Shown here in pieces: positions 6,460 through 12,037 of a stretch of 13,707 nucleotides of DNA. The first letter of the stretch is position 1. The number at the start of each line of letters is the position of its first letter. This DNA is from an uncultured Collinsella sp. (lineage in GTDB: Bacteria; Actinomycetota; Coriobacteriia; Coriobacteriales; Coriobacteriaceae): positions 1 to 13,707 of the forward strand of contig CALBOJ010000019.1 in assembly GCA_937896835.1 (NCBI GenBank). The letters run 5' to 3'. The notes beneath the pieces are model-generated. The model had not been told where the DNA came from, ran no database searches, and saw only the letters and a list, made by a program, of their open reading frames with translations. The position numbers and the translations under genes were made by a program.

Positions 6460-7191
6460 CTAGTGCAGAATCTTGGACAGGAACTCGCGGCAGCGCGGGT
6501 TCTCGGGGCTATCGAAGAAGTGCTCGGGCGTGCCCTCCTCAAGGATGCGGCCGTCCTCCATAAAGATGACGCGGTCGGCCACTTGGCGCGCAAAGCCCAT
6601 CTCGTGCGTCACGCAGATCATGGTGATGTCCTCCTGCGCGAGCTCAATCATAACGTCCAGGACTTCCTGCACCATCTCGGGGTCGAGTGCCGAGGTCGGC
6701 TCGTCAAACAGGATGATGGGCTGCTTAGTGCACAGGGCACGGGCGATGGCGATGCGCTGCTGCTGGCCGCCCGAGAGATTCTGCGGATACTCGCCGGCCT
6801 TATGCGCCATGCCGACGCGCTTGAGCGCTGCGATGGCGATCTCGGTCGCCTCCTCCTTGCTCTTCTTTTGCAGCTTGATGGGCGCGAGCGTCAGGTTGCC
6901 AAGCACCGTCATGTTGGGATACAGGTTGAACTGTTGAAACACCATGGAGCTGTACTTGCGAGCCATCTCCAGGTGATTCTTCTTGGTAAGCGGCGTGCCG
7001 TCGATAATGACCTCGCCCGACGTGGGCTCCTCAAGATAATCGACGCAGCGGATGAGCGTCGACTTACCCGAACCAGAGGGCCCGATCATTACGAGCTTCT
7101 CGCCGCGCTTGACGGTGAGGTTGATATCTTTGAGCACATGCAGGTCGCCAAAGTACTTGTTGAGATGCTTAATCTCGATCATGTCTGCCAT
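6460..7191 (-). CDS. Polar amino-acid ABC transporter ATPase (GlnQ/HisP family)
   Basis: Cytoplasmic ATPase that drives the importer, 243 residues, the usual size. All ABC motifs are intact: Walker A GPSGSGKST at 38-46, Q-loop FQQFNLYP, signature LSGGQQQRIAIARAL, Walker B ILFDEPTSALD and switch histidine THEMGFARQVADR. First gene of a four-gene operon (ATPase, binding protein, permease, permease) with gaps of a few nucleotides. The Shine-Dalgarno AAGGGA lies about 7 nt before the ATG at 7191; a second in-frame ATG (M4) follows closely. A candidate promoter lies upstream near 7227. Confidence 0.95.
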   Translation of the reverse strand: MADMIEIKHLNKYFGDLHVLKDINLTVKRGEKLVMIGPSGSGKSTLIRCVDYLEEPTSGEVIIDGTPLTKKNHLEMARKYSSMVFQQFNLYPNMTVLGNLTLAPIKLQKKSKEEATEIAIAALKRVGMAHKAGEYPQNLSGGQQQRIAIARALCTKQPIILFDEPTSALDPEMVQEVLDVMIELAQEDITMICVTHEMGFARQVADRVIFMEDGRILEEGTPEHFFDSPENPRCREFLSKILH

Positions 7192-7226
7192 GAATGTCCC
7201 TTCCCTGCGTTTACACGAGTTGAACT

Positions 7227-7243
7227 ATTGTACGGAAAGAACC
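7227..7243 (-). promoter_or_regulatory. Candidate promoter and repeated site upstream of the ABC operon
   Basis: On the minus strand TACAAT (7232-7227) is a good -10 about 36 nt before the ATPase start; the -35 region is weak. GGTTCTTTCCG (7243-7233) abuts the -10 on its upstream side, and a near-identical GGTTCTTTACG lies at 7281-7271. Two near-identical 11-mers 38 bp apart around a promoter suggest an operator, but no known box is recognised. Confidence 0.3.
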
Positions 7244-7306
7244 ACGTTTCCGCAGCCCACACTACATTCCCGTAAAGAACCCGCAATCTTCCACCTGCTC
7301 GTTGGC

Positions 7307-7374
7307 ACTCATTGGGGACAGACTTAAATGAGTACCTGCTCATTGGGCACTCATTTAAGTCTGTCCCCAATGAG
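7307..7374. repeat. Two inverted GGGGACAG hairpin units forming a 26-bp perfect inverted repeat
   Basis: Positions 7308-7333 are the exact reverse complement of 7349-7374, with a 15-nt spacer. Each half is itself a small hairpin: ACTCATT (7307-7313), GGGGACAGACTTA, then AATGAGT (7327-7333). The spacer holds a fragment of the same unit (CTCATTGGG at 7339-7347). GGCACTCATT also occurs as a direct repeat at 7304-7313 and 7346-7355. No T tract follows, so termination is not the obvious role. It belongs to the GGGAC-core hairpin family of this window. Confidence 0.85.
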
Positions 7375-7408
7375 CGCTCAACCGCCCTTGTTGAGCATAA
7401 GTCAGCGA

Positions 7409-7507
7409 AAACCCGTACACGCGAGCAAGGTGACGTGAAATGAAAGGGCGCAGACCTTATGGTCGCGCCCTTGAAATTGAACGTCAGATTGCCGCGTGTA
7501 CGGGTTT
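7409..7507. repeat. 99-bp nested inverted repeat with central terminator-like hairpin
   Basis: The outer arms AAACCCGTACACGCG (7409-7423) and CGCGTGTACGGGTTT (7493-7507) match perfectly over 15 bp. Pairing continues inward with gaps (GCAA with TTGC, then TGACGT with ACGTCA). At the centre 7444-7456 pairs with 7461-7472 (12 bp, one bulged A, TTAT loop). On the minus strand the central stem is followed by TCATTTC, so it could end yqeY transcripts. The two-level design is unlike a plain terminator. Confidence 0.65.
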
Positions 7508-7520
7508 GCAGCGTCGAGCC

Positions 7521-7548
7521 GTTACGCGGTTTGGTAAAACCGCGTAAC
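7521..7548 (-). terminator. Perfect 12-bp hairpin just after the yqeY stop codon
   Basis: GTTACGCGGTTT (7521-7532) pairs with AAACCGCGTAAC (7537-7548) around a 4-nt loop, 3 nt beyond the yqeY stop on the minus strand. No T tract follows, so it may be a 3'-end stabiliser rather than a true terminator. CGCGTAA (7541-7547) can pair instead with TTACGCG (7552-7558), which includes the yqeY stop, giving a competing fold. With the elements at 7227-7507 this accounts for most of the 7192-7551 gap. Confidence 0.5.
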
Positions 7549-7551
7549 AAA

Positions 7552-7995
7552 TTACGCGAGTTTGGCTCCGACGATCTTGGCCGCGGCAGGCTTGTCGAAG
7601 TTGCCGCCAGTGGCCTTACCCAGAGCGCCCATGACCTGGCCCATCTGCTTCTTGGACGTGGCGCCCAGCTCGGCGATGACCTGCTCGATCAGGGCCTCGA
7701 GCTCCTCGCCCGAAACCTGCGCGGGCAGAAGGCTCTCCAGAATCTTGACCTGCTCGGTCAGGTTGTCGGTACGCTCTTGGTCGGTGCCGGCCTTGATGGA
7801 CATCTCCAGCGTCTCGCTCGTCTGCTTAATCAGACGCTTGATCATGCTGTTGACGTCTTCCTCGGTCACATCGCGGCGCTCATTGACCTCGATATTCTTC
7901 ACCTCGGCCTTGACCTGGCGAATGATGGACAGGCGAACCTTGTCCTTAGCCTTCATGGCCGCGATCATTTCCTTCTGCAGCTCTTCGTTGGTCAT
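7552..7995 (-). CDS. yqeY: GatB/YqeY domain protein
   Basis: Small cytoplasmic protein of 147 residues, the usual length for stand-alone YqeY. This domain is related to the tRNA-binding tail of GatB, the amidotransferase that makes Gln-tRNA, but the function of the free protein is not settled. Visible family features are MKAKDKVRLSIIRQVKAEVKN near the start, then LESLLPAQVSGEELEALI, and the C-terminal MGQVMGALGKATGGNFDK. The ATG at 7995 is chosen because AGAGAGGA lies 7 nt upstream; a TTG two codons earlier, at 8001, would lie almost on the ribosome site. It is 54 nt downstream of the PpiC gene on the same strand and probably co-transcribed, with a GC hairpin between them. Confidence 0.93.
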   Translation of the reverse strand: MTNEELQKEMIAAMKAKDKVRLSIIRQVKAEVKNIEVNERRDVTEEDVNSMIKRLIKQTSETLEMSIKAGTDQERTDNLTEQVKILESLLPAQVSGEELEALIEQVIAELGATSKKQMGQVMGALGKATGGNFDKPAAAKIVGAKLA

Positions 7996-8018
7996 CTGCA
8001 AATCCTCTCTAATAGCGT

Positions 8019-8044
8019 GGGCGGCACTCGCGCGAGCACCGCCC
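8019..8044 (-). promoter_or_regulatory. 12-bp GC hairpin between the PpiC and yqeY genes
   Basis: On the minus strand GGGCGGTGCTCG pairs with CGAGTGCCGCCC (two G-T pairs), leaving a very tight tip. It starts 5 nt after the PpiC gene stop and ends about 10 nt before the yqeY Shine-Dalgarno. With no T tract, it more likely sets the expression ratio or protects a processed 3' end than terminates. Confidence 0.4.
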
Positions 8045-8049
8045 CATGA

Positions 8050-9270
8050 TTACTCAGTCGTCGACGAATCGTCGGTCGAGCTCTTGGTGACGCCCTTCAG
8101 GCTCACGTTGTAGGGCACATCCTTGGGCATGGGGTTGACGGTAATGTCGGCGTCTTTCTTGTACTGCTCCAGCCACTCGCTGTATGCAGTACTGGCCGCC
8201 TGCGTCTTCACCACGTTGGAAACGTACTTCTTGATGTCCTTGGGCACCTGGTTGATGTCATCAACCTGATTATCGACATGGAAGTAGTCGGTGCACTTGA
8301 TGATGTGGTAGCCATAGGTCGACTCGACGACTTCGCTCACGTCGCCCTTGTTGAGCCCCTCGAGCGCCGTCTGGTAGCTGTCGACAAAGGTGGTGAGCTT
8401 ATCCCAGCCCACATCGCCCTTCTTCTCCTTGGAACCGGTGTCCTCGGAGTACTGTTCAACGGCATCCTCAAAGCTCAGCTCACCGGAGTTGATCTTGTCC
8501 AGGCACTCCTGCGCCTTGGCCTTGGCGGCAGCCTTGTCCTCGTCGGAAGCGTCGGAATCAACCTTGATCAGGATGTTCGACGAGCGACGGGCGTCATTGT
8601 AGTTGGACAGGTTCTCGTTGATGTAATCGACAATCTCGCTGTCCTTGGGCTTGCTTGTGGGCGCTACCGCATCCTTAAGCTTTTGCTGCGCCAGGCTCTC
8701 CTTGAGCGAGTCCTTGTAGGTGTCCTCGGTGTAGCCGTAGGTCTTAAGGGTCTTCTTAAAGGCCTTGGCACCGCCCGCGCTCTTGCACGCGTCCTTCCAA
8801 GCCTTCTCGACCTCCTCGTCCGACACCGTCACGCCGTTCTCCTTCTGTGCCTGTTGAAGCAGAATCTGCTGCGTGTAGGAGTCGATGAGTTGCTTGCGGT
8901 ACTTCTTGGGCGTGAGGTCGTTGTCGACCAGATACTGTGCCCAGTCCTTGTCCTTGGTGTAGCCGTAGGACGTGCGCATGCTCATGATCTGCTTGGTCAC
9001 GGTGTCCTCGGTGAGGTTGGTGCCGTTGATAGTGGCAGCTACACCGCCGGTAAGCTTGTAGCCCGAGGTATCCTCTGCCTGCGACATCAGGCCGGAGCAC
9101 GCCATGGCCGAGACGGAAAGCAGCATTGCCAGCACGCCGATGACCACCAGAACGATCTTGACGGTCTTGGACACGCGGGTCTTGCGCTGCTTCTTGCGAG
9201 AGCTGGAGGCGGCGCGAGCCTGCTGCTCGGGCGTCGGCTCGGGTGCGAGGTTCTTTTTCTTATTTGCCAT
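8050..9270 (-). CDS. Membrane-anchored parvulin-type peptidyl-prolyl isomerase (PrsA/SurA-like)
   Basis: Extracytoplasmic foldase of 406 residues. A basic, hydrophilic N-terminus (1-38) precedes one hydrophobic segment (about 37-57) ending SAMACSG with C58. This is a weak lipobox because position -3 is Ala instead of Leu, so the protein may be a lipoprotein or simply membrane-anchored. A helical SurA_N/trigger-factor-like chaperone region follows (about 85-225), then the PpiC rotamase domain (about 228-331) with RRSSNILIKV, ELSFEDAVEQYSED, KKGDVGWDKL and YGYHIIKCTDY. The tail ends in Ser/Thr/Asp. The start at 9270 has AAAGG about 7 nt upstream; the frame stays open to 9369 but that part runs into the repeat array and is unlikely to be translated. 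Confidence 0.9.
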   Translation of the reverse strand: MANKKKNLAPEPTPEQQARAASSSRKKQRKTRVSKTVKIVLVVIGVLAMLLSVSAMACSGLMSQAEDTSGYKLTGGVAATINGTNLTEDTVTKQIMSMRTSYGYTKDKDWAQYLVDNDLTPKKYRKQLIDSYTQQILLQQAQKENGVTVSDEEVEKAWKDACKSAGGAKAFKKTLKTYGYTEDTYKDSLKESLAQQKLKDAVAPTSKPKDSEIVDYINENLSNYNDARRSSNILIKVDSDASDEDKAAAKAKAQECLDKINSGELSFEDAVEQYSEDTGSKEKKGDVGWDKLTTFVDSYQTALEGLNKGDVSEVVESTYGYHIIKCTDYFHVDNQVDDINQVPKDIKKYVSNVVKTQAASTAYSEWLEQYKKDADITVNPMPKDVPYNVSLKGVTKSSTDDSSTTE

Positions 9271-9338
9271 AGTTGGCCTTTCGCATAACGAATCGAACAA
9301 ACGCCATTGTGTCACAACGCAGCCCCCGCGGCACGCTT

Positions 9339-9378
9339 GGTGCATTGGGGACAGGTTAATCTGCACCATTTTGGTGCA
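9339..9378 (+). repeat. GGGGACAG hairpin unit with overlapping TGCACCA stem
   Basis: GGTGCA (9339-9344) and TGCACC (9362-9367) flank TTGGGGACAGG, giving a 29-bp unit. TGCACCA (9362-9368) can pair instead with TGGTGCA (9372-9378). A second GGGGACAG follows at 9381-9388 without clear arms. It lies upstream of the PpiC gene and next to a larger array of related units. Confidence 0.6.
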
Positions 9379-9397
9379 AAGGGGACAGCTCTGGCAG

Positions 9398-9482
9398 CCG
9401 GCAGTTAGGGACGTTCCTTTTCTGCCGACAGTTAGGGACAGTCCCCAAGTGCCGGCACATAAGGAACGTCCCTAGGTGCCGG
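9398..9482. repeat. Three abutting GGGAC hairpin units sharing arms
   Basis: Unit one (9399-9427) has arms CGGCA/TGCCG around AGGGACGTTCC. Unit two (9423-9457) reuses TGCCG, pairs it with CGGCA, and holds the near-perfect palindrome TTAGGGACAGTCCCCAA. Unit three (9452-9482), on the minus strand, has 7-bp arms CCGGCAC/GTGCCGG around AGGGACGTTCC. Units one and three also form a larger inverted repeat (14-bp perfect core, 9406-9419 with 9461-9474). The array starts 12 nt after the stop of the PTS gene. Confidence 0.75.
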
Positions 9483-9494
9483 TTTAGCCCCACC

Positions 9495-9959
9495 TTAGAA
9501 GTGACGGCGGATGGCGTCGACCATGCCCTGGGGCGTGGTCTGGCCGAGCACGTCGGCTGCGGCATCGGCGTCCATAAAGATATTCATGAGCGCCTGCAGG
9601 GCCTCGACCTGGCCGCCCGGCTCGGCAATGCCCAGGTTGATGACGATCTGCGCCGGCACCGGAGCGCCCATGCCAGCCATAGCGTTAAATATCACGGGCG
9701 CGGCGGGCTTCACCACCGCGATATAGGGCTTGGCCACAAACCCCGGATCGGTATGCGGAATGGCAATGTTTGCCGCCGGCATGGCAAGACCCGTGGGATA
9801 GGCATCCTCGCGCGAGCGAACGGCGTCGAGCCAGCCGGACGCAATGTAGCCGCGCGGGGCAAGCTCGCCCTCAAGCCGCGCGAACACCTCATCCGGCGTC
9901 GCACACTCCCAATCAAAAAACACCAGCTCAGGCGTAAACAGCGCTTCGTTATCCGCCAT
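9495..9959 (-). CDS. PTS fructose/galactitol-type EIIA protein
   Basis: Cytoplasmic phosphocarrier of the sugar phosphotransferase system, 154 residues, one EIIA type-2 domain (PF00359). The phosphorylated histidine is in IAIPHTDP (H69), preceded by YPTGLAMP, a pattern seen in galactitol/fructose-class IIA proteins. The C-terminal half has FNAMAGMGAPVPAQIVINLG and the family's terminal helix. No EIIB, EIIC or sugar-metabolism gene is nearby, so it must work with components elsewhere or be regulatory. It stands alone between the purN terminator and the repeat array. The Shine-Dalgarno AGAGGTGA lies about 4 nt before the ATG at 9959. Confidence 0.88.
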   Translation of the reverse strand: MADNEALFTPELVFFDWECATPDEVFARLEGELAPRGYIASGWLDAVRSREDAYPTGLAMPAANIAIPHTDPGFVAKPYIAVVKPAAPVIFNAMAGMGAPVPAQIVINLGIAEPGGQVEALQALMNIFMDADAAADVLGQTTPQGMVDAIRRHF

Positions 9960-9977
9960 GCGCTCACCTCTCTCACC

Positions 9978-10006
9978 TAGTCATTCAGGAACGTCCCCGA
10001 TGACTA
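9978..10006 (-). repeat. 29-bp GGGGACGTTCC hairpin unit
   Basis: TAGTCAT (9978-9984) and ATGACTA (10000-10006) are perfect 7-bp arms; on the minus strand the loop between them contains GGGGACGTTCCT. It lies between the purN terminator and the PTS gene start, within the leader of the latter. The core matches units at 9406 and 9461, while the arm sequence is entirely different. Confidence 0.65.
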
Positions 10007-10008
10007 CC

Positions 10009-10052
10009 CAAAACAAAAGGTGGCCACGCGCGCCTTGGCGCCAATGACCACC
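10009..10052 (-). terminator. Intrinsic terminator after purN
   Basis: On the minus strand GGTGGTCA pairs with TGGCCACC (8 bp with one G-T; plus-strand 10045-10052 and 10019-10026). The GC-rich interior can pair further. TTTTGTTTT follows (10018-10010). The hairpin begins about 32 nt after the purN stop. Confidence 0.7.
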
Positions 10053-10084
10053 CTGACTACTCGGCTAAATTGTACTGTGCGCCG

Positions 10085-10786
10085 CTAGCCGCGAGGCGCG
10101 TCAATTGCGACCTTGCCGCTCTCCAGCACGTGGACGCGGCCGTCAGCGAGCATTTGCACGACCTCGGGATACAGCACGTGCTCAATCGCGTGGATGTGCT
10201 CCTCGAGCGTATCGACATCCCAGCCCTCCTCAACAGCCAGCGCACGCTGAGCGATGATGGGGCCGTTGTCGTAGACCTCGTTGGCAAAATGCACGGTCAC
10301 GCCGGTCACCTTGACGCCACGCGCAAAGGCATCGTCAATCGCATGCGCACCGGTAAAGCTCGGCAGCAGCGCCGGATGCAAGTTGACCACGCGGTTGGGA
10401 AACGCCGCCAGCAGCGGTGTGTGCACCATGCGCATGTAGCCGGCCATGACCACATACTCGCAGCCGCGCTCGAGAAGCTCGTGCGCGATGATCTCGTCGG
10501 CGGCGATGGGGTCGGCATAGACATCCTTGGACAGCGTGAGCGTCTGGATGCCCGCGCGCTCAGCGCGCTGCAAACCCTTAGCCGAAGGACGGCTCGACAC
10601 CACAAGCTCAATCGAAGCATTGAGCTTGCCGGCGGCAATCAGATCGATCAGCGCTTGCAGATTGGTGCCGGAGCCGCTGATGAGCACACCGATCTTAAGC
10701 GGCTCGGCCGTATCGGTGCCGGTCGGACGGGTATAGGGCACAAAGTCCAGGCCCTCGGCGGCAGCCATCTGCTCGTTAGCGCTCAT
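10085..10786 (-). CDS. purN: Phosphoribosylglycinamide formyltransferase
   Basis: Third step of IMP synthesis: transfers formyl from 10-formyl-tetrahydrofolate to GAR. The product has 233 residues. The phosphate-binding ISGSGTNLQAL is at 36-46. The catalytic triad is in place: N135 and H137 in NLHPALLPSF, and D173 in VYDNGP. Compared with E. coli PurN (212 residues) there are about 30 extra residues before KIGVLISG, a hydrophilic N-terminal extension. The start at 10786 overlaps the end of purM by 11 nt; M7 at 10768 is an alternative, and neither has a strong ribosome site. Overlap with purM suggests translational coupling. A good terminator follows. Confidence 0.95.
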   Translation of the reverse strand: MSANEQMAAAEGLDFVPYTRPTGTDTAEPLKIGVLISGSGTNLQALIDLIAAGKLNASIELVVSSRPSAKGLQRAERAGIQTLTLSKDVYADPIAADEIIAHELLERGCEYVVMAGYMRMVHTPLLAAFPNRVVNLHPALLPSFTGAHAIDDAFARGVKVTGVTVHFANEVYDNGPIIAQRALAVEEGWDVDTLEEHIHAIEHVLYPEVVQMLADGRVHVLESGKVAIDAPRG

Positions 10787-11879
10787 CGGAGTACACGACC
10801 TTACCGGAGCCCTCGACGCACTCGCCCACGCGGAACGGCTTCTCGCCCAGCGCGACCAGGGCCTCGGTCACCGCGGCCTCGTCCTCGGGGGCAACGATCA
10901 GGCACAGGCCGACGCCCATGTTGAAGGTCTTGCATGCCTCGTTGGGCGCAAGCTCGGCCTGGCGCGACACGTAGGTGATGACGGGCGGAACGTCCCAACC
11001 CATCTCGGCACCGTTGCGGGTGACCACAGCGTCGACGTCGTCGGCGAGCGCGCGGTTGAGGTTCTCGGTAATGCCGCCGCCGGTGATGTGGGCGATGGCG
11101 TGCACGTTGGCGCCACCGCGCAGCAGCTCCAGAATCGGCCTGACGTAGATGCGCGTGGGGGCCAGCAGAGCGTCTGCCAGCGATGCACCGCCGAGCTCCT
11201 CGAGCGGACGGCTCAGCTCCTCGGCCTTAGCGGCGGCCTCGGGCGTACCCGGCTTGATGCCGTCGACACCGATGACCTTACGCACGAGCGAGTAGCCGTT
11301 GGAGTGCACCCCGGTGGAAGGCAGACCCAGGATCACATCGCCCGGGCGGACGTTTGCGGGGTCGAGCATCTTGGGACGGTCGACGACGCCCACGGTAAAG
11401 CCGGCGAGGTCGTAATCGGCCGGAGCCATGACGCCCGGGTGCTCGGCCATCTCGCCGCCCACGAGCGCGCAGCCCGCGAGCTTGCAGCCGTCGGCAACGC
11501 CCTTGATGATCTTTGCCATGTGCTCGGCCTCAATGTGGCCAATGGCAACGTAGTCCAAGAAGAACAGCGGCTCGGCGCCCGAAGCCAAAATGTCGTTGAC
11601 GCACATGGCGACCAGGTCCTGGCCCACCGTCTCATGACGGTCCATGATCTGGGCGAGCACGAGCTTGGTGCCCACGCCGTCGGTACCGCTGATCAGGATC
11701 GGGTCTTCCATATCCTTAAGCGCGGCGGCCGAGAACAGGCCGCCAAAGCCACCGATGCCGCCGATGACCTCGGGGCGGTTGGTGTCCTTGACCATCTGCT
11801 TAATAGCGTCGACGGCGCGGCCGCCCTCGGCGGTATCGACGCCGGCGTCCTCGTACGTCACATGCTTGCTGTCGCTCAT
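10776..11879 (-). CDS. purM: Phosphoribosylformylglycinamidine cyclo-ligase (AIR synthase)
   Basis: Fifth step of IMP synthesis: ATP-dependent closure of the imidazole ring, FGAM to AIR. The 367 residues carry the PurM/selenophosphate-synthetase fold motifs: ISGTDGVGTKLVLA (63-76), VNDILASGAEPLFFLDY, GGEMAEHPGVM, LPSTGVHSNGYSLVRK and AHITGGGITENLNRAL. The Shine-Dalgarno GAGAGGAAGG lies just upstream of the ATG at 11879. It is separated from purF by 155 nt that hold a 43-bp repeat copy, but overlaps purN by 11 nt. Length is close to the family's usual 345-350, with some extra residues at the N-terminus. Confidence 0.96.
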   Translation of the reverse strand: MSDSKHVTYEDAGVDTAEGGRAVDAIKQMVKDTNRPEVIGGIGGFGGLFSAAALKDMEDPILISGTDGVGTKLVLAQIMDRHETVGQDLVAMCVNDILASGAEPLFFLDYVAIGHIEAEHMAKIIKGVADGCKLAGCALVGGEMAEHPGVMAPADYDLAGFTVGVVDRPKMLDPANVRPGDVILGLPSTGVHSNGYSLVRKVIGVDGIKPGTPEAAAKAEELSRPLEELGGASLADALLAPTRIYVRPILELLRGGANVHAIAHITGGGITENLNRALADDVDAVVTRNGAEMGWDVPPVITYVSRQAELAPNEACKTFNMGVGLCLIVAPEDEAAVTEALVALGEKPFRVGECVEGSGKVVYSDER

Positions 11880-11994
11880 CTGTGCCTTCCTCTCCCACTA
11901 CCGTTTGACGCACAGACGCCAACCGGTGCTCATAGTTGCGTCATTTCGGCGCACGCCATAACATCACGCGCCGTCATATCAACAAAACAGCAGG

Positions 11995-12037
11995 TAAAAC
12001 CTACCAAAATAAACCTGTCCCTACATGGCAGGTTTTA
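11995..12037 (-). repeat. 43-bp hairpin element, copy 3, overlapping the purF stop codon
   Basis: On the minus strand this copy starts TAAAACCT and ends AGGTTTTA with TAGGGACAGG inside. It matches copy 1 (628-670) at about 39 of 43 positions. The stem can extend to 10 bp (AAAACCTGCC with GGTAGGTTTT, one G-T). Its first three bases are the purF stop codon, exactly as copy 1 supplies the pth stop. The rest of the purF-purM gap (11880-11994) shows only the purM ribosome site and no convincing promoter. Confidence 0.8.

Noticed and set aside
5570..6463. 297-codon plus-strand frame opposite the binding protein
   Set aside because: The minus-strand product has a complete signal peptide and family motifs; the plus frame has none.
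7409..7548. Possible tRNA or other folded RNA gene
   Set aside because: The stems do not form a cloverleaf, no CCA end or TTC loop is visible, and the symmetry is that of inverted repeats.
8278..9288. 336-codon plus-strand frame opposite the PpiC gene
   Set aside because: Leu/Val/Gly-rich antisense shadow with no domain; the minus-strand frame has a ribosome site and a parvulin domain.
9307..9317. TTGTGTCACAA palindrome upstream of the PpiC gene as a Rex or CRP-type operator
   Set aside because: It is too short and lacks the longer spaced symmetry of either site; chance occurrence is likely.
9398..9482. Possible short CRISPR array
   Set aside because: The units are palindromic, differ in arms and orientation, lack uniform spacers, and there are no cas genes.
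9356..9565. 69-codon minus-strand frame over the repeat array
   Set aside because: The translation simply reads the repeats (recurring VPNC) and overlaps the PTS gene; no start signal was found.
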